DNA of 59,703 bases, from the NCBI GenBank assembly GCA_026706395.1, contig JAPOYU010000003.1:1-59703 (forward strand), written 5' to 3'. Source of the DNA: Chloroflexota bacterium. Its GTDB lineage: Bacteria; Chloroflexota; Anaerolineae; Aggregatilineales; Phototrophicaceae. The position numbers were made by a program, and so were the translations under genes. The notes under the pieces were generated by a model that saw only the letters and a program-made list of their open reading frames with translations, was not told the origin of the DNA and did not search any database. Shown here in pieces: positions 8,298 to 16,836 of this stretch; positions within the stretch are counted from its first letter, which is position 1, and every line of letters starts with the position of its first letter.

Positions 8298-10574
8298 CTA
8301 TGTGATTTCCATTTTGAGCCAATAATCGCGGTAGGCGCGGCTCTCGCGCAGCAGCAAATCCAGCCGCCGCCGCAGCGCTTCCAGGTTCTGCCGCGGCGCG
8401 TCATCCGCCCGCCGCAATTGATACTCGCCGGTTCGGCTCACGTGATAATCGAGTTTACCGAGGGCGCGCAGCAGCTGCAAGCCGACCTGCGCCGTCCGTT
8501 CCGTCTGCCCCGCCGCCGCCGCCAGCGCTTCCAAGCCGACCCGGCCGCCGCGGTGATTGATGCTGTACTTGACCAAGCCGGCCAGCCGCGCCAGAAAGCT
8601 CGCTGTGCCTTCGCTTTCGTTTCGCCCGCCGAATAGGATCAGCCGACCCGGGTTCACCGTCGCCAGCGCCGCCGCCCATATTTCCGCCGATGGCGGGGGC
8701 GTCCAGACGATCAGGGTTTCGCTCCCGCGCAAACCCAGGCGGGTGACCGCGCCATCGACGCGATCGACTTCCGCCCAGACCAGCGCCGTCGGATGCCATT
8801 CCCGCGCGCCGGCCAGGTCAGTCAGCGGCTTCTCGCTGTTCCGGTAATCGACCAGCTCGTAGTTGGGCTCATCAGCGTCGATGTCGATGGCTGTCGCATC
8901 GTCCTGCCGATAATCGAGCCACTCGACCAGCGCCTCGCGCTCGCCCTTGTAGACGCTTGTTCGCAGGGTGTAAGCCAGGTCGAAGCGGCCGCTGGGCAAG
9001 TCCCTTCCGGCGCCGCGCCACCAGATGACCCGCTGCTTGCCGCCGGCCTCGTCCTGAACTTCGACTTGCAGATGCTCGCCCCGCCGGCCCAAGCCCTTGC
9101 GGCCCGCCAGTTTGAGATCCGGCGTCATCAAGGTCAGCGGGGGATTGCCGTTGCCGAAGGGCGCCAGCACTTCGATATCCCGCGCGAGGTCGAGCGATAT
9201 CTCGTCCAGAGTCAAGGCGCCGTCGATCGTCAGCGGGGGCGCAGTCGGCGCGTCCAGCGCTCGAATCACGCGCGAAAGTTCCCGCCGAAACTCGAAGATC
9301 TTCTCGACAGGGATGCTCATCCCGGCCGCCATGCTGTGCCCGCCGTACCGCGTCAACAGCCCTGATACTTGCCCCAGCGCGGCGGTGATGTCCACCCCGG
9401 CGATCGATCGCGCCGAGCCGCGCCCGCTCTCATCCGGCGCCGCGATCAAGACGGTCGGCAGCTCGTATTCTTCGACCAGGCGGCTCGCCACAATGCCGAT
9501 GACGCCGCTGTGCCAGTCTTCGTGGCTCAACACCAGCGCGGCATAATCCAGCAGCCAGGGCTCGGCCTCAATCTGGGCGAGGGCGGATTGATAGACCTGG
9601 TTCGACAGGTACTTGCGGCGCGCATTGTAGCTTTCCAGCGAGTGCGCCAGGACGCGCGCCCGCGGCCAATCATTTGTCGTCAGCAGTTCCACCGCCGGAT
9701 TCGCGTCATCCAGCCGGCCGAGGGCATTCAAGCGCGGCGCGATGGCGAAGCCGATATGCCCTTCGTTCAGGTCGGCTGCGGCGATCTCGGCCCGCTCCAG
9801 TATCGCGCGGAGGCCCGGGCGCTTGTTCTCGCGGAGTTGCGACAAGCCGCGCTGCAGCAAATAACGCGTATCATCGACTTGCAGCATCACATCGGCGACG
9901 ATGCCCAGCGCCACCAGGTCGAGCAGATCATCCGCGTCATCAACCAGCGCTTCAATGAGCTTGCAGGCGACGCCGACGCCCGGCAGCTCCCGCAGCGCAT
10001 GACCGGCGGGCAGCCGCTGCGGATTGAGGACGGCGACCGCCGCTGGCAGCTGCTCCGGCAGGGCGTGATGATCGGTGATGACCACATCGACGCCTCGGCT
10101 CGCGGCAAGATGGACCGCCTCATGCGCCCCCACGCCGGTATCGCAGGTCAGGACGAGCTCCACGCCAGCGGCCAGTTTGCGCTTGAGGGTCGGGAGGTGA
10201 ATTCCATGCCCCTCGCTGAAGCGATTGGGCACGTGGTATGCGACGCTCGCGCCCGCCCGCTGCAAGGCCGAGTAGAGCAGGGCGGTGGCCGTCTGCCCAT
10301 CGACATCGAAATCGCCCCAGATCAGAATCCGCTCTTTGCCGCTTATCGCCCGCTTAAGCCGCTCGACGGCGCGGTCGATATCCGGCAGTTCATCCGCCGA
10401 CGCCGGCGAATAATGCTCGGCGGAGAGGAAGCGCCGGGCGGCGGCCGCCGTCAGGATGCCCTTGCGCGCCAGATGCTCGGCGACCAGGCGATGCCCGCCG
10501 ACAGCGCCGCTCAGCGAGACCGGCACGTCTATCGACGCCGGCTCCTGCCATTCGCGCTTCCGCCCCTTCTTCAC
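8298..10574 (-). CDS. recJ: Single-stranded-DNA exonuclease RecJ
   Basis: A 758-residue DHH-family 5'-3' exonuclease used in recombination and mismatch repair. The catalytic motifs are visible in order: GDFDVDG, LTCDTGVGA, VITDHH, SHEDWHSGVIGI, and the DHHA1 motif YGGHSMAAGM. The C-terminal third after about residue 530 is longer and less conserved than in E. coli RecJ (577 residues). The GTG start overlaps the stop of the upstream dehydratase gene (GTGA), so translation is coupled. Pairing of recJ with sugar-acid genes looks accidental. Confidence 0.93.
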   Translation of the reverse strand: MKKGRKREWQEPASIDVPVSLSGAVGGHRLVAEHLARKGILTAAAARRFLSAEHYSPASADELPDIDRAVERLKRAISGKERILIWGDFDVDGQTATALLYSALQRAGASVAYHVPNRFSEGHGIHLPTLKRKLAAGVELVLTCDTGVGAHEAVHLAASRGVDVVITDHHALPEQLPAAVAVLNPQRLPAGHALRELPGVGVACKLIEALVDDADDLLDLVALGIVADVMLQVDDTRYLLQRGLSQLRENKRPGLRAILERAEIAAADLNEGHIGFAIAPRLNALGRLDDANPAVELLTTNDWPRARVLAHSLESYNARRKYLSNQVYQSALAQIEAEPWLLDYAALVLSHEDWHSGVIGIVASRLVEEYELPTVLIAAPDESGRGSARSIAGVDITAALGQVSGLLTRYGGHSMAAGMSIPVEKIFEFRRELSRVIRALDAPTAPPLTIDGALTLDEISLDLARDIEVLAPFGNGNPPLTLMTPDLKLAGRKGLGRRGEHLQVEVQDEAGGKQRVIWWRGAGRDLPSGRFDLAYTLRTSVYKGEREALVEWLDYRQDDATAIDIDADEPNYELVDYRNSEKPLTDLAGAREWHPTALVWAEVDRVDGAVTRLGLRGSETLIVWTPPPSAEIWAAALATVNPGRLILFGGRNESEGTASFLARLAGLVKYSINHRGGRVGLEALAAAAGQTERTAQVGLQLLRALGKLDYHVSRTGEYQLRRADDAPRQNLEALRRRLDLLLRESRAYRDYWLKMEIT

Positions 10575-11767
10575 GCCGCCAGCACCCGCTCCTCCAGCAG
10601 CGTCAGCCCATCCTCCGCCAGGTCCATGTTCAGGCCGGGCGCGCTAGGCAGTTCGATATGCCCAGCGACCGGCACAAGCTTGTGTTTGTAGAAGACGTTG
10701 GTCATGCGGCCGATTTGAAAGAGCCATTCCTGCATCGGGCAGGTCGTCAGCGCCTGCGAGGCAATCAGATGGGTCGAGGGCCAGCCGCCGTGATGCGGGA
10801 TGACCGGTATGGCGTAAGCCGAAGCCAGCGCGCAGATCTTGACCATCTCGCTGATGCCGCCCGCCCAGGTCACATCAGCCTGCAGGATGTCCACCGCGCC
10901 GGCATCCAGCAGGGCCTTGATGCCCCAGCGACTATATTCATGCTCGCCGCCGCTGATGAAGACGCCGCTGACCGAGCGCCGCAGTTCGGCGTACTGCGGG
11001 ATCAAATCCGCCAGCACCGGCTCCTCGAACCAGTATGGGCGATACTCCCGCGACAGCTCGACCATGCGCTGCGTATACGGAACGCTCCAACTGCTCCAGG
11101 CGTCGAACATCAAATCGACATCCGGTCCGGCCGCTTCCCGCGCCGCGCGGATGACGGCGAGGTTTTTGCGAATCCCCGGCTCGCCGTCCTTGGGCGCGCA
11201 GGGCATGAACCACTTGAAAGCGGTGAAACCCTGCGCCAGGAAGTGCCGCGTACGCTCGATGACCTTGTTCGGCTCGACCGAGTAACCCAGCATCGAAGCG
11301 TAAGCGCGAATCCGCGGACGGGACGGACCGCCCAGCAATTGATAGACCGGCGCGCCCAGCAGCTTGCCCTTGAGGTCCCAGAGCGTCAGGTCGACCTTGC
11401 TCAGCGCCATCATGCCCGTGCCCTTGCGGCCATGAATCGCCACGCGGTACATCTTGTCCCAGATGCGCTCGATGGCATGAGGGTCTTCGCCGATGAGCAA
11501 ATCCGCGAAATAGCGCTGGATGATGGCGATGTCTTCGTCGCCCACTGGCCCGCAGATGCCGGTCGCGCCATCGTCGGTGTCGATGAGCAGAAAGTGCGCC
11601 TCGACTGGGTAGGGCGGACCGTTCGATGTATCGAGGGGCCAGGGCGGCACATGGTTCGCCAGGTCGGGGTAGATGTTCTGCGGGCGGGACAGAAAGGCTT
11701 CGCCCAGGGGTTCGCGGGTGTCCCACTCGGCGGCGACGTGGATGGCGCGTACGCGGTCGATTTTCAT
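10571..11767 (-). CDS. Enolase-superfamily sugar-acid dehydratase (rhamnonate dehydratase-like)
   Basis: A 398-residue member of the mandelate racemase/muconate lactonizing enzyme group. Metal ligands are the Asp of LMFDAWSSW, the Glu of WFEEPV and the Glu of SGGEHEYSRWG; the catalytic His lies in PVIPHHGG. The wording of these motifs, in particular DILQADVTWAGGISE, is closest to L-rhamnonate dehydratase among families I know, so the reaction is probably beta-elimination of water from a sugar acid. ATG 11767 is preceded by a GGAGAA site. It heads the dehydratase-recJ-hyi transcript. The exact substrate is not certain. Confidence 0.82.
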   Translation of the reverse strand: MKIDRVRAIHVAAEWDTREPLGEAFLSRPQNIYPDLANHVPPWPLDTSNGPPYPVEAHFLLIDTDDGATGICGPVGDEDIAIIQRYFADLLIGEDPHAIERIWDKMYRVAIHGRKGTGMMALSKVDLTLWDLKGKLLGAPVYQLLGGPSRPRIRAYASMLGYSVEPNKVIERTRHFLAQGFTAFKWFMPCAPKDGEPGIRKNLAVIRAAREAAGPDVDLMFDAWSSWSVPYTQRMVELSREYRPYWFEEPVLADLIPQYAELRRSVSGVFISGGEHEYSRWGIKALLDAGAVDILQADVTWAGGISEMVKICALASAYAIPVIPHHGGWPSTHLIASQALTTCPMQEWLFQIGRMTNVFYKHKLVPVAGHIELPSAPGLNMDLAEDGLTLLEERVLAA

Positions 11768-11846
11768 GGGTTCTCCTCTTTATTTAAGGTATTCCAACAA
11801 AGTAATGGAAATATGGCAAAGTAAACAGATGGGCAAAACCGAAATC

Positions 11847-11895
11847 TTGTAAGGCTTTTCCGGTAGTGTGACGCGACGGTCGCTTTTCTGCCCCC
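11847..11895. repeat. Repeat fragment left of the IS element
   Basis: TTGTAAGGCTTTTCCGGTAG is a diverged copy of the block at 1621 and 6241. It is followed by GCGACGGTCGCTTTTCT, an inverted match to bases 33-50 of the window. The IS therefore landed in DNA that was already repetitive. Confidence 0.5.
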
Positions 11896-11966
11896 GTAGT
11901 GGTCCCGAAAAACTGGACACCTATTTGAGAGAGTATACTGGTGTTTCAGCATGAGGGGAGACCACG

Positions 11967-12221
11967 ATGGGAAAGGCGCGTAAGTTCAGTCCGGAGTTCA
12001 AGGCGCAGGTTGTGTTGGAGATCGTGTCGGGTCGGAAGAGTTTGGCGCAGGCGAGTCGCGAATATCAGATAAAGAACACGGTATTGTCCCGTTGGAAAGC
12101 GCAGTTTTTGGAAGGCGCGCCGGGGATATTCGAAGCTGGCCGTCCGGCCGAGGAGAAGCGGCTGCGCGAGCGCATCACGGATTTGGAGCGGTTGGCGGGG
12201 AAACAGCCAGTCGCTACTTGA
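11967..12221 (+). CDS. IS3-family transposase OrfA (helix-turn-helix), probably truncated
   Basis: An 84-residue OrfA whose N-terminus (KFSPEFKAQVVLEIVSG, then ARSREYQIKN-like helix) is the IS3 helix-turn-helix that binds the terminal repeats. OrfA normally runs through a leucine-rich coupling region to about 95-105 residues. Here the frame ends soon after LERLAGK, while an ASRYLKSLP-like segment typical of the missing end is readable in the -1 frame (about 12206-12235). This suggests a small deletion and frameshift, so this copy may make no normal OrfAB fusion. Confidence 0.8.
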   Translation: MGKARKFSPEFKAQVVLEIVSGRKSLAQASREYQIKNTVLSRWKAQFLEGAPGIFEAGRPAEEKRLRERITDLERLAGKQPVAT

Positions 12222-12249
12222 AGTCTCTACCGCCCGAAAACGAGAGCTA

Positions 12250-13089
12250 GTGCGCAGCTTGAGCCAGGAGTATACGGTGACGGATTGTTGCGCAGTCCTG
12301 GGATTGGCGCGAAGCAGCTACTACCATAGCGGCAAGCAGCCGGACATCAGTGGGTTGCGGGAGGCGATAGCGGATATCGCCGGGCGGCGTCCAACCTATG
12401 GCAGCCAGCGGATTAAAGCGCAACTGGAACGCGCGCCATACGAGATTGTGGTGGGTCGTCATCTTGTTCGTCAGCTGATGGGCGAGATGAATCTGCTGGT
12501 CAAACCCAAGCGATGTCGGGTCAATACAACGGACAGCCGACACGGCCATCGCCGTTATCCTAATCTCGTGCGGGGTGTCAAGGCGAGCCGGCCGGACCAG
12601 ATCTGGGTAGCCGATATCACCTACCTGCGCTTGCGTTCGGACCAAATCTACTTGGCTGTCATCATGGATCAGTTCACCCGGTCAGTTCGAGGGTATAACT
12701 TGAGTTGGACATTGGGCCAAGAATTAGCGCTGCTGGCGCTCAAGCAAGCTCTACAGCGATACCCGGCGCCGGCAATACATCACTCTGACCAGGGCACGCA
12801 ATACGGGGCCACGGCTTATCTCAAGCCTCTACAGGATGCCGGTACCAAGATCAGCATGGCAGCCGTCGGCAAACCGAGCGAGAACGGTTACGCTGAGCGG
12901 CTGATTCGTACTATTAAGGAGGAGGAAGTGTACCTGAGCGACTACGACAACATGGCAGAAGCTCGCCAGCAAATCGGACACTTTATCAACGTGGTCTATC
13001 AGCACAAGCGCATTCACAGTGCCCCGGACTACCAGACGCCGGCAGAAGTCGAGGCAGGGTGGCAGCGTAACCCTCCCTCAACATCCTGA
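12250..13089 (+). CDS. IS3-family transposase OrfB (rve integrase core)
   Basis: A 279-residue catalytic subunit with an N-terminal HTH_21-like part and an intact DD(35)E integrase core: D122 in WVADITYL, D180 in IHHSDQGTQY, and E216 in ENGYAERLIRT, 35 residues on. A GTG at 12250 is the first plausible start, but in this family OrfB is normally made by -1 frameshifting from orfA. The frame of orfB is +1 relative to orfA, so the usual -1 slip would not join them. The core appears undamaged. Confidence 0.88.
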   Translation: MRSLSQEYTVTDCCAVLGLARSSYYHSGKQPDISGLREAIADIAGRRPTYGSQRIKAQLERAPYEIVVGRHLVRQLMGEMNLLVKPKRCRVNTTDSRHGHRRYPNLVRGVKASRPDQIWVADITYLRLRSDQIYLAVIMDQFTRSVRGYNLSWTLGQELALLALKQALQRYPAPAIHHSDQGTQYGATAYLKPLQDAGTKISMAAVGKPSENGYAERLIRTIKEEEVYLSDYDNMAEARQQIGHFINVVYQHKRIHSAPDYQTPAEVEAGWQRNPPSTS

Positions 13090-13119
13090 TTTTCATGTCC
13101 AATATTTTAGGACCACCAC

Positions 13120-13385
13120 AGGGGTCGCCCACTCACACATCCCAATCCCGCGTCAAGCGTCACCCCCTCTCGAACTGCAGTGTCTACGCGCACCCCTTGT
13201 GATGCTCGCCAGGAGTGGCTGTGTCTACGCGCCACTAGAGATGGCGAGAAAGGGGGCCGGGGGGTGAGGGGGAAGGAGGGCGCCGCAGCTGAGGGGTACA
13301 CCCCCCAAGAACACCCATGTACCTATACTGTATCAATATAATTCGGCGACTTATTAGGTTTTTCAGGGGCGCTCCGGAGGCGCTA
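13120..13385. repeat. Composite repeats between the IS and the hydroxylase gene
   Basis: This stretch has no gene. It holds a CCCCCTCTCG...GGCGAGAAAGGGGG inverted pair (about 13163-13253), two copies of GTGTCTACGCGC (13184 and 13226 region), and a CCAGGAGTGGCTGTGTC block shared with about 29690. A GGGGTACACCCCCC...TATACTGTAT block at about 13293-13340, followed by TTTTTCAGGG, has a diverged counterpart at about 29917-29985. Confidence 0.6.
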
Positions 13386-13417
13386 CCGCCCGCCCAAACA
13401 CCCAAAAAAACGGCGAT

Positions 13418-13446
13418 TTGAAAAAATTGGGGAAACTGGACATAAT
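13418..13446 (+). promoter_or_regulatory. Putative promoter of the molybdenum hydroxylase gene
   Basis: TTGAAA (13418-13423) and CATAAT (13441-13446) are 17 bases apart, a near-consensus sigma70 arrangement. The start codon lies about 100 bases downstream after an AAGGAG ribosome binding site (about 13531-13536). Confidence 0.55.
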
Positions 13447-13546
13447 ACTAGAGCAAACAGCGCCAGGTCGTGTCTCTCGCGGCGCGTAGGTTCCCCTACT
13501 CGAAAAGTGCCTGGCTGGCTGAATCCAAGATAAGGAGACACGTAAA

Positions 13547-16180
13547 ATGATTAGTTTCAGTGTAAACGGAAAATCGATACACTACGACGGCGATCCCGAT
13601 CGCCCCTTGATGAACTTCTTGCGCGAGGACATGGGCATCATCTCGCCTAAGGACGGCTGCGCGCCGCAGGCCGCTTGCGGCTGCTGCGTCGTCAACGTCG
13701 ATGACAAAGCCATGCTCTCCTGCGTGACCAAGCTGGGCAAGCTCGACGGCGCCGCCATCGTCACCACCGAGGGCCTGGGCGAATACCGCCAGAACGTCTT
13801 CGCCAATGCCTTCGTCAAAGAGGGCGGCGTGCAATGCGGCTTCTGCATCCCCGGCATCGTCATGCAAGCCAACAACCTCATCAACCACAATCCTGAGCCC
13901 TCCCGCGCCGACATCGAAAAATGCCTGACGCCCCATCTCTGCCGCTGCACCGGCTACAAGAAGATCGTGGACGCCATCCAGACCGCCGCCGACGCCATCC
14001 GCGACGAAGAAGAAGTTGATATGCCCGAGGTCGATGGGGGCATCGGCAGCCGCCTGCCCAAGTATCACGCGCAGGACCTCGTGCTGGGGCAGCATCGCTA
14101 TGTCGATGACATCCGCCTGGAGGGTATGAAGATCGGCGCGCTGAAGTTCAGCGATCATCCCCGCGCCCTCATCAAGTCCATGGACCTGAGCGCGGCGGAG
14201 GCGCATCCGGGCGTGCTGCGCATCTTGACGGCGGAGGATGTGCCCGGCGACCGTCATATCGGTCTCATCAAGCAGGATTGGCCCCTCATGATCGCCGTCG
14301 GCGAAACCACGCGCTATGTCGGCGATGTGCTGGCTTGCGTCGTCGCCGAGACCGATGCGATCGCCCGCGAAGCCGTCGCGCTGATCGACACCGACTATGA
14401 CGTGCTGGCGCCGGTCACCGATATGCACGCCGCCCTGCTGGAAGACAGCCCATCCATTCACGAAGGCGGCAACGTGCTCTCGCAGTCTATCACCAGCCGC
14501 GGCGACCTGGAAAAGGCGATGGCGGACGCCGCTTATACCGCCCAAGGCGTTTACGAAACCCAGATGATCGAGCACGGCTTCATGGAGCCGGAAGCCTGCG
14601 TGGCCTATCCGCAGGGCGAGGGCGTCGAAGTCCTCTCGCAGGGGCAGGGCGTCTTCGAAGATCGCGTACAGATCGCTAAGCTGCTCGGTCTGCCGCAGGA
14701 GGATGTGCATGTGGTGCTGGTGCCGAACGGCGGCGCTTTCGGCGGCAAGGAAGACTTGTCCGTGCAGGGGCATGCCGCCCTGGCCGCTTACCTGATGAGC
14801 ATGCCGGTCAAGGTGCGTCTGACCCGCGATGAGTCCATCATCATGCATCCCAAGCGCCATCCCATCTGGATGGAATACAACATCGGCTGCGATGAAGACG
14901 GCATGCTGACCTTCTGCAAGGGGCGCTTCGTCGGCGATACCGGCGCCTATGCCTCGGTCGGCATGAAGGTGCTGGAGCGCTCGGCCGGTCACGCCACCGG
15001 CGCTTACAACTTCCCGGTCACGGATATCGTCAGCACGGCGGTCTACACGAACAATCTGCCCTGCGGCGCCATGCGCGGCTTCGGCGTCAACCAGACCGCT
15101 TTCGCGCTGGAAAGCTGCATCGATGATCTCTGCGAGCAAGGCGGCTTCGACCGCTGGCAGTTCCGCTATCAGAATGCGCTGGATGACGGCGACATGACCG
15201 CCACCGGTCAGGTCATCGAAGCGGGGGCCGGCGCCAAAGCCACGTTGGAAGCGGTGAAGGACGAGTTCCGCAGCGCCAAATTCGCCGGCATCGCCTGCGG
15301 CATCAAGAACACCGGCATCGGCAATGGCATGCCCGATTCCTCCATGGTCACGCTGTCGGTCGTCCCCAATCCCGCCGCTCCCGAAGGCGAGGAGAAGGCC
15401 AAGGTCATCATTGATCACGGCTGGACGGAGATGGGGCAGGGCGTGCATACGATGGCTGTGCAGGCGCTGGTCACGGAAACGGGCATCCCGCCCTCCATGA
15501 TCGAGGTGCGGGTCGAGACGAGCTCCGAGTTGGTCACCGGCATGACGACCGCCTCGCGCGCCACTTCGCTGATCGGCAACGCCATCATTGACGCCTGCAC
15601 GCGATTCAAAGAAGACCTGGAATATCACAAGCTGGAGGAGCTGGTCGGCCGCCAATATGAAGGCGAGTTCACCGTCGACTGGACGACCAAACCTGGCGCC
15701 ATGGTCGAGAAAATCTACACGCACTATTCTTACAGCTATGCCACGCAGGTCGTGGTCCTGGACGAAGACGGGCAGGTCGAGAAGATCATCGCCGCCCATG
15801 ACGCCGGCAAGATCTTCAATCCCACGCTCTTTGAAGGGCAACTCGAAGGCTCGATCCACATGGGCTTGGGTTACGCCATCAGCGAGGATCTGCCGATGGA
15901 GGGCGGCCACCCCAAGAGCACGATGCTGCGCAAATGCGGCATTCTGCGGGCCAAGGACATGCCGGAGATGGAAGTCATCGGCGTGGAAGTGCCCGATCCC
16001 TATGGACCCTACGGCGCCAAAGGGGTCGGCGAGATCGGCTTGGTGCCGACGGCGGGAGCGGTGGCCAACGCGCTCTATCAGTTTGATGGACTGCGCCGGC
16101 ACAAGCTGCCGATGAAGCTGCCGCGCAAGCGCCCGGCCCGGCGGGCGCGCTCAAATGGCGGGAATGGCAATAAGTCGTAG
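13547..16180 (+). CDS. [2Fe-2S]/molybdopterin hydroxylase, Se-dependent xanthine dehydrogenase type
   Basis: An 877-residue molybdenum hydroxylase with no FAD domain. Residues 1-150 form two [2Fe-2S] domains: a plant-ferredoxin-like site (C38, C44, C47, with extra C46, and C59) and a helical site (CGFC at 97-100, CRC at 132-134). The rest is the molybdopterin domain, with GGAFGGKED near residue 395 and the active-site Glu as E829 in GVGEIG. The fused architecture and motifs match the selenium-dependent xanthine dehydrogenase family, which oxidises xanthine or related heterocycles. C38 and C44 are five residues apart, whereas four is usual. A basic tail (LPRKRPARRA) ends the protein and is duplicated downstream of hicB. 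No FAD subunit is adjacent, so the electron acceptor is unknown. Confidence 0.85.
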   Translation: MISFSVNGKSIHYDGDPDRPLMNFLREDMGIISPKDGCAPQAACGCCVVNVDDKAMLSCVTKLGKLDGAAIVTTEGLGEYRQNVFANAFVKEGGVQCGFCIPGIVMQANNLINHNPEPSRADIEKCLTPHLCRCTGYKKIVDAIQTAADAIRDEEEVDMPEVDGGIGSRLPKYHAQDLVLGQHRYVDDIRLEGMKIGALKFSDHPRALIKSMDLSAAEAHPGVLRILTAEDVPGDRHIGLIKQDWPLMIAVGETTRYVGDVLACVVAETDAIAREAVALIDTDYDVLAPVTDMHAALLEDSPSIHEGGNVLSQSITSRGDLEKAMADAAYTAQGVYETQMIEHGFMEPEACVAYPQGEGVEVLSQGQGVFEDRVQIAKLLGLPQEDVHVVLVPNGGAFGGKEDLSVQGHAALAAYLMSMPVKVRLTRDESIIMHPKRHPIWMEYNIGCDEDGMLTFCKGRFVGDTGAYASVGMKVLERSAGHATGAYNFPVTDIVSTAVYTNNLPCGAMRGFGVNQTAFALESCIDDLCEQGGFDRWQFRYQNALDDGDMTATGQVIEAGAGAKATLEAVKDEFRSAKFAGIACGIKNTGIGNGMPDSSMVTLSVVPNPAAPEGEEKAKVIIDHGWTEMGQGVHTMAVQALVTETGIPPSMIEVRVETSSELVTGMTTASRATSLIGNAIIDACTRFKEDLEYHKLEELVGRQYEGEFTVDWTTKPGAMVEKIYTHYSYSYATQVVVLDEDGQVEKIIAAHDAGKIFNPTLFEGQLEGSIHMGLGYAISEDLPMEGGHPKSTMLRKCGILRAKDMPEMEVIGVEVPDPYGPYGAKGVGEIGLVPTAGAVANALYQFDGLRRHKLPMKLPRKRPARRARSNGGNGNKS

Positions 16181-16447
16181 ATGCCTCCGAAGGCAGAGAG
16201 AATACTGGCGCAGATGCGTCAGCGACAGCGCAACTGGTCAAGACGCGATGTTGTGAGAGTATTGCGATGGGCTGGTTTCGTAGAAGAAACTGAACGGGGA
16301 CGCGGAAGTCATGTGTTCTTCATACATTCGGAATTCCGGCATTTGAATCTGATTATTCCATCCGCCGATCCCGTCAGAATCTATATCGTCAATCGCCTGC
16401 TTGCTATAATTGATGAACTAAATGAATTGGAGCGGGACAAACCATGA
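16181..16447 (+). CDS. hicA: HicA-like mRNA interferase toxin
   Basis: An 88-residue HicA-type toxin with a double-stranded-RNA-binding fold. The active His is H44 in GRGSHVFFIH, followed by the strand LNLIIPSAD. The ATG touches the hydroxylase stop codon (TAGATG), so either translation is reinitiated or the cassette landed exactly at the gene end. It overlaps hicB by the four bases ATGA. The protein is about 30 residues longer than the smallest HicA proteins because of N- and C-terminal extensions. Base composition is more AT-rich than the neighbours, consistent with acquisition. Confidence 0.82.
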   Translation: MPPKAERILAQMRQRQRNWSRRDVVRVLRWAGFVEETERGRGSHVFFIHSEFRHLNLIIPSADPVRIYIVNRLLAIIDELNELERDKP

Positions 16448-16749
16448 ACAAAGAATTGCTCGACCAGGCTGTCGCGCTGGCGGCCCGCGGTTATCAAGTG
16501 GGCGTTCAGCGGGAAGATGATGAAAACGGGAATCTTGTCTGGGTCGCATTTGTGCCCGAGATGCCTTCTTGCTTCGCGCAGGGGGATACAGCTGAAGGCG
16601 CGATAGAGGCGCTGAAGACCGTCCGCGAAGATTATATCTATTTCCTTATGAAACACGGCGTACCTGTGCCAGAGCCGACGCCCCGTGACCCCGCTCGCAA
16701 CGATACTTGGACCAAGCGGGCAGAAGCGGAAGTCATCAACTCGGAATGA
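16444..16749 (+). CDS. hicB: HicB-like antitoxin
   Basis: A 101-residue HicB-type antitoxin with the partial RNase H fold: residues 14-60 (ARGYQVGVQ, LVWVAFVPEMPSCFAQGDTAEGAIE) are the characteristic strand-strand-helix core that blocks HicA. I see no clear C-terminal DNA-binding domain, only a short tail. The start lies in the ATGA overlap with hicA, the usual gene order. The cassette ends just before a second copy of the hydroxylase 3' end. Confidence 0.85.
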   Translation: MNKELLDQAVALAARGYQVGVQREDDENGNLVWVAFVPEMPSCFAQGDTAEGAIEALKTVREDYIYFLMKHGVPVPEPTPRDPARNDTWTKRAEAEVINSE

Positions 16750-16756
16750 GACCGCC

Positions 16757-16821
16757 GAAGAAGCTGCCGCGCAAGTGTCCGGCGCGACGGGGGAATGGGG
16801 CGGACGGGAAAAGTTGAGTAG
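16757..16821 (+). pseudogene. Second copy of the hydroxylase C-terminal coding tail
   Basis: This stretch reads P-K-K-LPRKCPARRGNGADGKS-stop, matching the last residues of the hydroxylase (M-KLPRKRPARRARSNGGNGNKS-stop, encoded at 16113-16180). The first 33 bases differ at only a few positions; the rest has small gaps. It has no start or body. The HicAB cassette sits exactly between the two tails. It may be a remnant of a tandem second hydroxylase gene, or the displaced original 3' end. Confidence 0.75.
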
Positions 16822-16836
16822 CTTTCAGAAACACCA

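Larger units (their letters stand above)
11900..13115 (+). mobile_element. IS3-family insertion sequence
   Basis: About 1.2 kb bounded by imperfect inverted repeats: TGGTCC...TGGACAC on the left (11900-11920) and its inverse, from GTCCAATATTTTAGGACCA, on the right (to 13115). The match can be extended outward to GTAGTGGTCC and GGACCACCAC. It contains an orfA/orfB transposase pair. I see no convincing direct target duplication, which suggests either an old insertion or later rearrangement of one flank. It lies between a sugar-acid operon and the molybdenum hydroxylase gene. Confidence 0.85.

Noticed and set aside
13496..16102. A very long open frame on the minus strand opposite the molybdenum hydroxylase gene.
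   Set aside because: It is a mirror of the strongly coding plus strand in GC-rich DNA; its translation is His/Gly/Asp-rich with no domain, and the plus strand encodes clear motifs.
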